Source of the DNA: JAENVU01 sp963765075
GTDB lineage: Bacteria; Actinomycetota; Acidimicrobiia; IMCC26256; JAENVU01
Direction of reading: 5' to 3'
DNA length: 64,000 nucleotides
NCBI GenBank assembly: GCA_963765075.1
Contig: CAVXVA010000008.1
Span: 310,001 to 374,000, forward strand
Shown: piece after piece, positions 25,035 through 33,709 of the stretch
How the letters are laid out: every line of letters begins with the position of its first letter
How positions within the stretch are numbered: position 1 is the first letter of the stretch
Translations under genes and position numbers: made by a program
Notes under the pieces: generated by a model
Databases searched by the model: none
Told to the model about the DNA's origin: nothing
What the model saw: the letters and a program-made list of their open reading frames with translations, nothing else

Positions 25035-25505
25035 TCACGTTGGCTCGGTCATGGCGGCGACGGCGGCCGCCATCTCCTCCATGCTGACCTCACGGATTCT
25101 CGAGTGGAACGCCCACTCATGACCGAACGGATCGGCGACGACCGCGGCTCGATCGCCATAGAACTGGTCCTCGGGGGGCCGCACGACCGTCGCGCCGGCC
25201 GTGACGGCGCGGCCCACCACCGCGTCGACGTCGGCCACATACAGGTGGAGCATGACGCTCGTACCGCCGAGCCGTTTGGGATTCGCGGCATTGCCCGGCA
25301 TGTCGCTCGGCGCATCGGCGAGATACACCGGCGCTCCGTGTACGACGATCGCGGCGTGTCCGATGGAACCGTCGGGCATGGCGAGGCGGCCTTCCTCGAC
25401 TGCGCCGAACGCGTCGACGTAGAACGCGATGGCGTCGGACGCGCCGTCGATCATCAGGTACGGAATGACTCGGTGGTCGAGTCCGGCGGGGATGGGATCA
25501 ACCAT
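25035..25505 (-). CDS. VOC-superfamily (PhnB/glyoxalase-like) protein
   Basis: 156 residues with the paired beta-alpha-beta-beta-beta modules of the vicinal-oxygen-chelate fold: VIPYLMIDGASDAIAFYVDAFGAVEEGRLAMPDGSIGHA and LHLYVADVDAVVGRAVTAGATVVRPPEDQFYGDRAAVVADPFGHEWAFHSR. The pattern matches the PhnB-like subgroup that is often annotated as glyoxalase or bleomycin-resistance-like, usually without a proven activity. Start ATG 25505. It ends upstream of the TetR operator and may be co-transcribed with the RecQ gene. Confidence 0.78.
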   Translation of the reverse strand: MVDPIPAGLDHRVIPYLMIDGASDAIAFYVDAFGAVEEGRLAMPDGSIGHAAIVVHGAPVYLADAPSDMPGNAANPKRLGGTSVMLHLYVADVDAVVGRAVTAGATVVRPPEDQFYGDRAAVVADPFGHEWAFHSRIREVSMEEMAAAVAAMTEPT

Positions 25506-25559
25506 GGTGGCCTCCTGGGTGGATGAGTCTTCGAGCTTGCGGGTCGGTGAGTCGATCGG

Positions 25560-27611
25560 TCAATCGCTCGCGCCCTGGGCCAGGGTCAGCGGAACGACGG
25601 CGTCGACGCCGGCAGCCCGTAGCATCGCGCCGGCCTCGGTGAGTGTCCATCGGGAGTCGACGATGTCGTCGACGAGCAGTACGGCGCCGGTCGGAAGTGG
25701 CGCGAGCGTGGAGAAGGCACCGCTCACGTTGGCGTGTTGCTGCGGGCTGTTCTCCATGCGCGTCTGAGGTGCGGTGTCGCGTTCCAGCTCGAGTGATGCG
25801 CGATAGGGGAGCCGCAGCCCGATGGCGACGCGCTCGGCGAGCGAGGCCACCAAGGTGGGTGCTCGTCGGGACGGTACGGCCGTGACCCACTTCGGGCGCG
25901 GGCTCGGGTCCCAGTTGCGGACCAGCCGAACCAGCGCGTCGACCAACTCGTCCGAGTACGCGCCCTCGGCGCGTTGATCGCGCACCATCCCGCCCCACCC
26001 ACCGTCGCCGTGAAACGCGAGCGCGCGCCCCGGTTCGAGTTGGAGGTCGGCCGGGATTCGTCCGCCGGCCGCGCGCATCTTGCGCGGGTCGATCGTGAGT
26101 GGCTGACTCCGCAGGAACTCGCGGGCGCGCACGACCTGCTCGTGGTCGAGTTCGACCGGCAGGGTGGTCCCGGTGCACCGGGAACACCGCCCACACGCCG
26201 TCGCCGTGGGGTCGTCGAGCGCCCGCCCGAGCAACTCCATCAGGCACGTGTCGCTCGCGAGGTAGTCGTCCATGACGCGTTGCTCGACGCGGCGCTGCTC
26301 GGTGATCGTCTCGATGCGCTCGGTGGGGTAGGTCCAATCGAGGCCGGTCCGGCGGTACTTTGTGCCGTCTCGGGCGACGACTCCCTCGACCTCGAGGATC
26401 TTCAACATCGAGGTCAGCCGGCCGCGCCGAATGTTGACCTCGGCTTCGATATCGCCGATGCGGGTCCAGTCGCCGCGGTCGGCAAGGAGATCCACAATCG
26501 CGTTGGCGATGCCGGCCGGCGGGAACGCCGTGCGGATGAAGTAGTCCTGGATGTCGCGGTCTTCGTGACCACTCATCAGGATGCCGTGCGCGTCGGTGAG
26601 CGCCCGCCCGGCCCGCCCGACCTGTTGGTAGTACGCGATCGGCGATCCCGGCGACTGAAAGTGGATCACGAACGCGAGATCCGGCTTGTCGTACCCCATG
26701 CCGAGCGCGGAGGTCGCGACGAGCACCTTGAGTTCGTTGGCGAGCAGGCGGTCTTCGAGGACACGCCGCAACTCCGGGTCGCTGTCGCCGCTGTACGCCG
26801 CCGCGTCGATGCCTTCGCGAGTGAGCCATCCGGCAACTCGCTGACAGTCGGCGATGGTGAGGCAGTACACGATGCCGGTTCCTGGCAGGGTCGGGATGAC
26901 TGCGGCGAGCCACGCCAGCCGATCGGGTTGGCTGGGCATGCGCAACGTATCGAGCACGAGACTCGGGCGTGCCAGCGACCCGCGAATCGTGAGCATGTTG
27001 TCGCCGAACTGGGTTTCGATGTCGGCGACGACGCGGTCGTTCGCGGTCGCCGTGGTCCCGAGCACCGGCACACCCGTCGGCAGCAGCTTCAAGACGTCGG
27101 CGATGCGGCGATAGTCGGGCCGGAAGTCGTGACCCCAGTCGCTGATGCAGTGCACTTCGTCGACGACGAGCATCCCGACGCGCGGGGCCAAGGTCGGCAG
27201 AATCGACTCGCGAAACGACGAGTTCGCGAATCGCTCGGGCGAAATGAGGAGCACGTCGATCTCGTCCCGATCGAGCCGGGCCGCGATGTCGTCCCACTCG
27301 TCGCGGTTGTTGCTGTTGATCGAGACGCTCACCACTCCGCCGCGCTGGCCGGCCTCGACCTGGTTGCGCATCAAGGCGAGCAGTGGTGAGACGATCACCG
27401 TCGGGCCGGCACCTCGGTCGCGCAACAATCGGGTGGCGACGAAGTACACGGCGCTCTTGCCCCAGCCGGTTCGTTGGACGACCAGTACCCGGCGGCGTTG
27501 CTCGACGAGCGCAGTGATGGCTTCGAGCTGACCGGTTCGGAACTCGGCGGTCGGCGCGTTCACCAACGAGCGGAGGGTGCTCACGGCAGCAGTCGCGATG
27601 TCGGTGGCCAC
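25560..27611 (-). CDS. RecQ-family DNA helicase with C-terminal phosphoribosyltransferase domain
   Basis: 683 residues. Helicase core: Walker A QRTGWGKSA (K52), DEVH box VVDEVHCISDWGHDFRPDYRR, GTTATA (motif III) and QVGRAGRA (motif VI). A RecQ zinc region with spaced Cys (CLMELLG then CGRCSRC) follows. The last ~200 residues end in a PRPP-binding loop, VLLVDDIVDSRWTLTEAGAML, typical of ComF-like phosphoribosyltransferases. RecQ-PRTase fusions occur in actinobacteria; the role of the transferase part is unclear. Start GTG 27611. It is divergent from the ferredoxin-P450 pair. Confidence 0.85.
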   Translation of the reverse strand: MATDIATAAVSTLRSLVNAPTAEFRTGQLEAITALVEQRRRVLVVQRTGWGKSAVYFVATRLLRDRGAGPTVIVSPLLALMRNQVEAGQRGGVVSVSINSNNRDEWDDIAARLDRDEIDVLLISPERFANSSFRESILPTLAPRVGMLVVDEVHCISDWGHDFRPDYRRIADVLKLLPTGVPVLGTTATANDRVVADIETQFGDNMLTIRGSLARPSLVLDTLRMPSQPDRLAWLAAVIPTLPGTGIVYCLTIADCQRVAGWLTREGIDAAAYSGDSDPELRRVLEDRLLANELKVLVATSALGMGYDKPDLAFVIHFQSPGSPIAYYQQVGRAGRALTDAHGILMSGHEDRDIQDYFIRTAFPPAGIANAIVDLLADRGDWTRIGDIEAEVNIRRGRLTSMLKILEVEGVVARDGTKYRRTGLDWTYPTERIETITEQRRVEQRVMDDYLASDTCLMELLGRALDDPTATACGRCSRCTGTTLPVELDHEQVVRAREFLRSQPLTIDPRKMRAAGGRIPADLQLEPGRALAFHGDGGWGGMVRDQRAEGAYSDELVDALVRLVRNWDPSPRPKWVTAVPSRRAPTLVASLAERVAIGLRLPYRASLELERDTAPQTRMENSPQQHANVSGAFSTLAPLPTGAVLLVDDIVDSRWTLTEAGAMLRAAGVDAVVPLTLAQGASD

Positions 27612-27735
27612 GACGACGACCGTACTGGCGGGGTGAGACAGCCGCGAAGGGGGGTTCCGACGTGACGCGGTTCACGCGCGCACCGGCGATGACCTGGGCT
27701 AGAAAACCGACACCGACCACATGGGGGATCAGGCG

Positions 27736-27930
27736 ATGCGCGTCAGAGTGGATCAAGAGAAGTGTCAGGGCCATAACCGTTGCTACGCCTTGGCTCCCGA
27801 GGTGTTCGACGTCGACGACCTCGGCTACGCCTTCGTGCTCGTCGAGGGTGACCTGCCCCCCGACCTCGAGGACGGCGCCCGCGCGGGTGTCGCCAACTGC
27901 CCGGAATACGCAATCACGATCGAGGACTGA
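27736..27930 (+). CDS. [3Fe-4S] ferredoxin, P450 electron donor
   Basis: 64 residues: MRVRVDQEKCQGHNRCYALAP-type N-terminus (C10, C16) and a C-terminal Cys-Pro (VANCPEYAI). The Cys pattern, with the second Cys of a 4Fe motif missing, is that of [3Fe-4S] ferredoxins that feed actinobacterial P450s. I chose ATG 27736 over ATG 27721 because homologues begin MRVRVD and a GGGGGA site sits at a suitable distance. It is 3 bp before the P450 start, so the two are coupled. Confidence 0.85.
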   Translation: MRVRVDQEKCQGHNRCYALAPEVFDVDDLGYAFVLVEGDLPPDLEDGARAGVANCPEYAITIED

Positions 27931-27933
27931 ATC

Positions 27934-29148
27934 ATGGCCGGCCAGCACCCACCCGTCGAGGACTTCGCCACCGATTTCGATCACACCGACCCGGCGTGGG
28001 TCAAGGATCCGTTCCCGATTTGGGAAGAGCTACGCGCGACGTGCCCCGTCGCCCACTCGAATCGCTACGGCGGCACTTGGCTGCCGACGAGCCACGCCAC
28101 CGTCAGTGCCGTGGCCTACGACACCGAGCACTTCACGTCGCGATCAGTCGTCGTGAGCGAACTGCGACCAGGGCCCTTCGATCTGCCGGCACCGATCGGC
28201 ATCGCGCCTCCCATCACCTCGGACCCGCCGTTTCACGCGTCGGCCCGTCGGTTGCTCCTGCCCGCGTTCGGCCCGAAGCCGATCGCCGCACTCGAGCCGT
28301 TCACGCGGGAGTTGTGTCGCGAACTCCTCGATGCCACCGATCCGACCTCGACGATCGACGCCGCGGTGCAGTACGCGCAGGACATCCCGCTCCGAGTCAT
28401 CGTCGGCATGCTCGGTTTCCCGCAGGAAGACGCCGACATCTTCCGTCGATTCATTCGGCTCATCATCGAAGACGTCGACATGTCCGAGGACGAACGAGCC
28501 GCCGTACAGAACGCGGGTGAGCTCGACACCTACATCTCGGCCCGGATCGAAGAGCACCTCGCGGAACCGCGCGACGACCTCACGACGTTCCTCCTCGAAG
28601 CCGAACTCGACGGGCAGAAGCTCGAGATGCAACACGTGTTCGGCACGATGGTGCTGTTGATGGTGGCCGGGATCGACACGACGTGGTCGGCGATCGGTGC
28701 GTCGTTGTGGCATCTCGCCTCGCACCCCGAGGACCGACGCCGACTCGTCGAGAACCCCGACCTGATCCCGACGGCGGTCGAGGAGTTCCTCCGCGCGTAT
28801 GCGCCGGTCACGATGGCGCGGATGGTGTCGCAAGATTTCGAGTTCGACGGCTGCCCGATGAAGGAAGGCGACTGGTTGCTCCTTCCGTTCCCGGCGGCGA
28901 ACCGCGATCCCGAGGTCTTCGACCGGCCCGACGAGGTGCTGATCGACCGGGCCGAGAACCGCCACGCGGCCTTCGGCCTCGGCATCCACCGTTGCCTCGG
29001 CTCCAACCTGGCCCGGATGGAACTCACGGTTGCTATTGAGGAGTGGCTGGCCCGCTACCCCGACTTCGAGTTGGCCGACGCCGATGCCGTGACCTGGTCG
29101 GCCGGCCAGGTACGCGGCCCGCGGTCGATTCCCGTCACCGTTTCGTAG
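27934..29148 (+). CDS. Cytochrome P450 monooxygenase
   Basis: 404 residues. I-helix oxygen-activation motif GIDTTWSAIG, K-helix ExxR in VEEFLRAYAP, and the heme-binding segment AAFGLGIHRCLGSNLARME with axial Cys354. It is soluble, lacks a signal peptide and follows its ferredoxin. Size and motifs match class I actinobacterial P450s; the CYP family and substrate cannot be read from sequence. A ferredoxin reductase is not in the window. Hydroxylation of a lipid, sterol or terpenoid is a plausible role given the beta-oxidation gene clusters. Confidence 0.88.
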   Translation: MAGQHPPVEDFATDFDHTDPAWVKDPFPIWEELRATCPVAHSNRYGGTWLPTSHATVSAVAYDTEHFTSRSVVVSELRPGPFDLPAPIGIAPPITSDPPFHASARRLLLPAFGPKPIAALEPFTRELCRELLDATDPTSTIDAAVQYAQDIPLRVIVGMLGFPQEDADIFRRFIRLIIEDVDMSEDERAAVQNAGELDTYISARIEEHLAEPRDDLTTFLLEAELDGQKLEMQHVFGTMVLLMVAGIDTTWSAIGASLWHLASHPEDRRRLVENPDLIPTAVEEFLRAYAPVTMARMVSQDFEFDGCPMKEGDWLLLPFPAANRDPEVFDRPDEVLIDRAENRHAAFGLGIHRCLGSNLARMELTVAIEEWLARYPDFELADADAVTWSAGQVRGPRSIPVTVS

Positions 29149-29186
29149 CGCGCGGCCGCGTTCCTCGCGGAAAATTTCAAGCTTCG

Positions 29187-29237
29187 TCCCTGAATCGGTC
29201 GAGATACGGACAAAGTCCGCGAACCAACCGTCAGGGA
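29187..29237 (+). ncRNA. Candidate structured leader RNA upstream of the polysaccharide operon
   Basis: In the 148-bp gap before the UDP-sugar dehydrogenase gene, three nested helices can be drawn: an outer TCCCTGA/TCAGGGA (29187-29193 with 29231-29237), a middle CGGT/ACCG (29196-29199 with 29227-29230), and an inner CGGAC-AAA-GTCCG hairpin (29207-29219), with internal loops CGAGATA and CGAACCA. No known riboswitch consensus is recognised. It lies about 60 bp before the start codon, where a cis-regulatory RNA would act. Confidence 0.35.
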
Positions 29238-29296
29238 TCGCCCATGATCAACACCCATCCTCCGAGTGAACGCGGCGCGCACCGAAGGGGGTCGGG

Positions 29297-30650
29297 ATGG
29301 TCGTGACCTCGTCCGACCCGGACTCCGCGACGATCGCCGGCGGCACCCTTGAGCGGCTGGCGGAGCGGATCGCATCCCGACACGTCCAGGTTGCGGTCAT
29401 CGGTTGCGGCTACGTCGGAGTGCCTTTGGCCGTAGCCGCGGCCGAAGCCGGGTTCCGAGTGACGGGCTTCGACGCCGACCGCGTACGCATCGCCAAGTTG
29501 AGCCTCGGCCACTCCGTCACCGACGATGTCTCCGACGAGCGCCTCACCTTGTTGCGCCGCCTCGACCAGCTGAGCTTCACCGCGGAAGCCGAGTTGCTGG
29601 CCACGGCCGACATCGTGGTGTTGGCCGTGCCGACGCCCTTGCGAGAGGGCGTTCCGGATCTGGGTGCCGTCGAGGCCGCCGCGACGGTGGTCGGCGCGCA
29701 GCTGCAGCCGGGGTCGCTGGTCGTGCTCGAATCCACGACGTATCCAGGTACGACCGACGAAATCCTGCTGCCGATCCTCGAGTCCGCGTCCGGCCTCCGC
29801 GCCGGGATCGATTTCGCGCTCGGCGTACGCGCCGGAACGGATTTCTCCGGGCGACGGTCATGAACTGCGGGGTGTGCCGCGCGTCGTGGGTGGTATCGAC
29901 GCGGTGAGCACTCGATGTGCTGCGGCGTTCTACCGAGTGCTGGTCGGGGAGGTGTACACGACCCGGTCCTGCCGGGAAGCCGAGATGGCCAAGCTCGTGG
30001 AGAACACGTTTCGGCAGGTGAACATCGCGCTGGTCAACGAACTCGCCACCGTGGCGAACACGCTGGATGTCGACATCTGGGACGCGCTCGATGCCGCGAG
30101 TACCAAGCCCTACGGATACATGCCGTTCTGGCCCGGTCCCGGGGTCGGTGGACACTGCATTGCGGTCGACCCGTCGTATCTCTCGTGGCGAGTCGAGAGC
30201 CGGCTGGGTTTCGGTCTCGGGTTCGTCCAACAGGCCCGCGCCATCAACAACCGCATGCCGACCTATGTCGCCGGTCGGGTGCAGGCCGCGCTCAACTCGT
30301 TCAGCCGGTCGGTGCGCGGCGCCCGGGTTCACGTGGTCGGCGTCAGCTACAAGGCGGGCATCAGCGATACCCGGGAATCGCCGGCGATCGCGGTGATGGA
30401 ACAACTCATCGACGCCGGCGCGACCATGACCTACACCGACGACCATGTGCCGGTCCTGGTCATCGGGGACCACGCCATGCGGCACGTGTCGATCGACCGG
30501 GCGTTCGACGGCGACCCGCCCGACATCGTGGTGCTCCTCGCCGCGCCGTCGACCTTCGACGTGGACGCACTGGCGGCCCGAGCGCAGTGCATCTTCGACG
30601 CGCAGGGGTTGACGCGGGGGCGCGACCTCCCCGAGGTCGTCCGCCTGTGA
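29297..30650 (+). CDS. UDP-N-acetylhexosamine/UDP-sugar 6-dehydrogenase (WecC/WbpA/TviB type), frameshifted
   Basis: NAD-binding N-terminus VAVIGCGYVGVPLAVAAAEAGF and the catalytic segment GPGVGGHCIAVDP with the nucleophilic Cys. GGHC...VDP is the signature of the WecC/WbpA/TviB group that oxidises UDP-HexNAc, rather than GGSCFPKD of UDP-glucose dehydrogenase. The frame changes near 29822-29826; removing one base there gives FALGYAPERISPGDGHE, the expected family sequence, so an extra base from sequencing is likely. It supplies UDP-uronic-acid-type donors for the glycosyltransferase that follows with a GTGA overlap. Confidence 0.8.
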
Positions 30651-32161
30651 GCGCGCCGGGAGTCTCGAACGGCGATATCGATCTGGCCGGTGAGTACGCC
30701 GAACCGAGTTTGGTCGATCCGACGCTCATTCCGCGCAGCACCGAGCGGCCGTGGTCGGGGGCACTCGGGGTCATGGTTCGTGCGGTCGTTGTCGCCTACG
30801 CGGCGCTCATCTTCGGGTTCCTCTGGATGACGAAGGATCTGACGCTGGCGAGTCTCACGCGTGACCCCGTGTTCGCGGCCTACTCCGTCGCGGTTCTGTG
30901 TTACCTGTTGATTCGGTTCGTGATCTCGGCCCTCTACCGTCCAGCTCCCGACTCCGGTCATCGGCCGAGTATCTCGATCATCGTGCCGGCGTTCAACGAG
31001 GAAGACGGGATCATCGCGACGATCGAGTCGTGCCTCGGGGTGGAGTACCCGACCGGGCTGCTCGAGGTCGTCGTCGTCAACGACGGATCCAGTGACGCGA
31101 CCTGGTTGCGGATCCTCGAGGCCAAGGAATTCCACGCCGGTGTCGTCGCGATCGACCTCGGACGCAACCACGGCAAACGTGCGGCAATGGCAGAAGGCAT
31201 TCGCCGCTCGACTGGCGAGATTCTGCTGTTTGTCGACTCGGATTCGTACCTCGACCGCGGGGCCGCGATCGCCATCGCCGCGCCGTTTGCCGACGAGCGC
31301 ATCGGTGCGGTGGTCGGGCACGCCGATGTCGCCAACGACATGGACAGCTGGCTCACCAAGATGCAACAGGTCCGGTATTACGCGGCGTTTCGGATCATCA
31401 AAGGGACCGAATCCGTGTTGTCCGGCACGGTGACGTGCGCATCGGGATGTTGTTCGGCATATCGGCGCAGCGCAGTGCTCCCCATCCTGGACGAGTGGGA
31501 GCACCAGACCTTCCTCGGGCGGGCCGCGACCTTCGGCGACGACCGGTCACTGACCAACCACATCCTGCGGAAGCACCGGGTCGTGTACCAGAGCACCGCA
31601 GTCGCCGCGACCATTGCGCCCACGACGTTGCGGCGATTCCTGGTGCAGCAACTCCGGTGGAAGAAGTCGTGGCTGCGCGAGTCGCTCTACGTCACGCGCT
31701 ACTTCTGGCGGAAGAACCCGATCGCCGCCGCGCTGACCTACGCGTCGATCGCCTTTCCGTTCATGGCACCGTTCGTGGTCGCGCACGCGGTCATCGGCCA
31801 CGTGACCCACGGCGTGAACGACGGCTTGTGGTTCTACTTGGTCGGCACCTATGCCGCGGCGGTGCTGTACGCCCTGTATTACGCGTACCGACGGCGGTCG
31901 GGCATGTGGCATCACGGGATGACCTTCGTCGCGATCTACATGGCCATCCTGGTGTTCCAGACCTATTGGGGGATCGCGACGATCCGCGACAATCGGTGGG
32001 GCACTCGCGATGCGACCGTCGACGAGAGTCACGTCGACCTCGAAGGGGTGCGCGTGTATCTCGCCGGCGAGGTGCCGGACGAGCCCGCGCCGGTGAGGGC
32101 TCCATTCGGCTCGGCGACCGCGAGTGATGACTTGTTGCCATCGCTTCTCGGGGCGCGATGA
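30647..32161 (+). CDS. Membrane GT2 glycosyltransferase, hyaluronan/chitin-synthase-like (NodC/HasA/IcaA group)
   Basis: 504 residues. Two N-terminal membrane helices (~44-61, 79-96), then a GT-A domain: DGSSD (146-150), DSDS (197-200, DxD), GDDRSLTN (298-305) and QQLRWKKSWLRE (334-345, QxxRW), and several C-terminal membrane helices. GDDR-LTN plus QxxRW-KSWxRE is typical of processive synthases of hyaluronan and chito-oligosaccharide, which polymerise and extrude a beta-linked chain. It overlaps the dehydrogenase gene (GTGA) and the deacetylase gene (ATGA). The polymer is unknown. Confidence 0.83.
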   Translation: MSAPGVSNGDIDLAGEYAEPSLVDPTLIPRSTERPWSGALGVMVRAVVVAYAALIFGFLWMTKDLTLASLTRDPVFAAYSVAVLCYLLIRFVISALYRPAPDSGHRPSISIIVPAFNEEDGIIATIESCLGVEYPTGLLEVVVVNDGSSDATWLRILEAKEFHAGVVAIDLGRNHGKRAAMAEGIRRSTGEILLFVDSDSYLDRGAAIAIAAPFADERIGAVVGHADVANDMDSWLTKMQQVRYYAAFRIIKGTESVLSGTVTCASGCCSAYRRSAVLPILDEWEHQTFLGRAATFGDDRSLTNHILRKHRVVYQSTAVAATIAPTTLRRFLVQQLRWKKSWLRESLYVTRYFWRKNPIAAALTYASIAFPFMAPFVVAHAVIGHVTHGVNDGLWFYLVGTYAAAVLYALYYAYRRRSGMWHHGMTFVAIYMAILVFQTYWGIATIRDNRWGTRDATVDESHVDLEGVRVYLAGEVPDEPAPVRAPFGSATASDDLLPSLLGAR

Positions 32162-33177
32162 GAGATCGCAGACGGTTCCAAGTCGTCGTCGGAATCGTGA
32201 TGATTCCGGTCTCACTCGTCCCGTTCGCGCTCTACCTCCGCAATACCGCGGAGGGTCGCCTGTTGTGGACCCGGGCGACATTGCAGTTCTTCCCACCTCG
32301 CCTCCCCGAGGTGCGGGCCGCCGCCGCGGGATCATTCCGGCCATACGGCGATGGCGTCGCGGTGCTCGTGTACCACGGCATTGGCGGAACGACCGATGCC
32401 GAGGGTCGGTACACGCTTTCGGTCACCCGCTTCGGCGAGCAGCTTGCCGCGATGCGCGCCGCCGGGATGAACTTCGTCACCGCCCGTGATCTGGCCCGCC
32501 TACGTCGCCGCGGCCTGGCGCCGCCGCCGAACGCAGTGATGATCACCTTCGATGACGGTCGGGCGGAGGCGATGATGTTGGCGGATCCGCTGCTCGCGCA
32601 GGCCGACGCGCGGGCCACGATGTTCGTGATCGCCGACGCCTTGGACGACCCCGGGATCTTCTACGCATCCCGTGACGCGCTTCAGCGGTACGCCGACAGC
32701 GGGCGCTGGGATCTCGAGAGTCACACTGCCGGTCTGCACGATACGCAGTCGACCGCGTTGGGCGAGCTGCCGCAACTGACCAGCCTCGAACCCGGCGAGT
32801 CGTTGCAGGGGTACTCCCGGCGGGTGCGCCGTGATCTCGACCGCGCCGATAGGACCGTCAAGGAGATCACGGGCCTGCGGCCGGTTGCCTTCGCATATCC
32901 GTTCGGTGCGTACGGCGGTGATCGCACCAATGACGTGCGGATCCGATCGACCTTACGTTTGATCCTCGCTCAGCGATATGACGTCGCGTTTCAGCAGGAT
33001 GATCAGCGAACCGTGCCTCTCGTTCGCTGCTCCGACCCGCAGTTCGAACTGCGTCGACTGGATATCGAACCGTGGTCAGGGTCCGAATTGTTGGCGCGCA
33101 TCGGCGGTATGCAGTCGCATACCTGGCCGATTCCGTCGTGTCCGAGCGCGGCAGGAGTTGGCGTCGGCGCGCGATGA
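32158..33177 (+). CDS. Polysaccharide deacetylase (CE4/NodB domain), PgaB/IcaB-like
   Basis: 339 residues with one N-terminal membrane anchor (~8-27) that places the domain outside. NodB motif 1 TFDDGRAE contains D132/D133; motif 2 is ESHTAGLHD with H189 and H194, a five-residue His spacing like that of PgaB/IcaB rather than the HxxxH of chitin deacetylases. LRPVAFAYPFGAYGGDR gives the later family motif. It would remove N-acetyl groups from the chain made by the GT2 it overlaps. The C-terminus is low-complexity. Confidence 0.82.
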   Translation: MRDRRRFQVVVGIVMIPVSLVPFALYLRNTAEGRLLWTRATLQFFPPRLPEVRAAAAGSFRPYGDGVAVLVYHGIGGTTDAEGRYTLSVTRFGEQLAAMRAAGMNFVTARDLARLRRRGLAPPPNAVMITFDDGRAEAMMLADPLLAQADARATMFVIADALDDPGIFYASRDALQRYADSGRWDLESHTAGLHDTQSTALGELPQLTSLEPGESLQGYSRRVRRDLDRADRTVKEITGLRPVAFAYPFGAYGGDRTNDVRIRSTLRLILAQRYDVAFQQDDQRTVPLVRCSDPQFELRRLDIEPWSGSELLARIGGMQSHTWPIPSCPSAAGVGVGAR

Positions 33178-33183
33178 CGTTGA

Positions 33184-33579
33184 TCAAGCAGCGCGGACCA
33201 GCGAGGAGTCGGGCTGGTACTCAGCGCGGCCGAATCCGAGGATCATCACGAAGATCGGGCCGAGGAAGATCAACCCAAGCGTGGTGCCAGTGTCGCGTCC
33301 GAATGCCTTCGACAGGCCCGACGCGAGAAAGCACCAGGCGACGATGTTGACAACTGGGATCATTAGCGCCAGCAGCATCCAGGGCGACTTCCGGGCAATC
33401 TTGATCATGAAGTAGGTGTTGACGATCGGGATGACGCTCAACCAGCCCTTTTCGTCCGCCTTCGTGAACATCTTCCAATACCCGGCGATCGTCAAGACCA
33501 TGACACCGACGAAGATGAAGAACGGGATGGTGACGTTGGTGCTTTGGTTCGAACCGGCTGCGGCCAGAGTGGACAACAT
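33184..33579 (-). CDS. DUF5684-type four-helix membrane protein
   Basis: 131 residues with four hydrophobic segments (about 18-38, 45-63, 68-88, 98-117) and the phrase FTKADEKGWLSVIPIVNTYFMIKIARKSPWMLLALMIPVVNI, typical of small membrane proteins annotated as DUF5684 or signal-peptidase-I-like. A good AAGGAG precedes ATG 33579. Function unknown. It ends 6 bp after the convergent deacetylase gene. Confidence 0.75.
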   Translation of the reverse strand: MLSTLAAAGSNQSTNVTIPFFIFVGVMVLTIAGYWKMFTKADEKGWLSVIPIVNTYFMIKIARKSPWMLLALMIPVVNIVAWCFLASGLSKAFGRDTGTTLGLIFLGPIFVMILGFGRAEYQPDSSLVRAA

Positions 33580-33709
33580 TGCGGATTCTCCTTGCGTGAA
33601 GTCCGCCTATGCCTGCTGGCGAGCGGTGATGAACCATCGACATCTCCGCGTCGGAGTTGAGTGAAATCCCTGCGTACTACGGTGCCGATCCGATTCCGAG
33701 GAGGTCCCC

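Noticed and set aside
25498..27984. A very long alternative ORF over the recQ gene on the same strand
   Set aside because: It reads a different frame of the intact helicase, with Arg/Pro-rich low-complexity sequence, as is usual in high-GC DNA.
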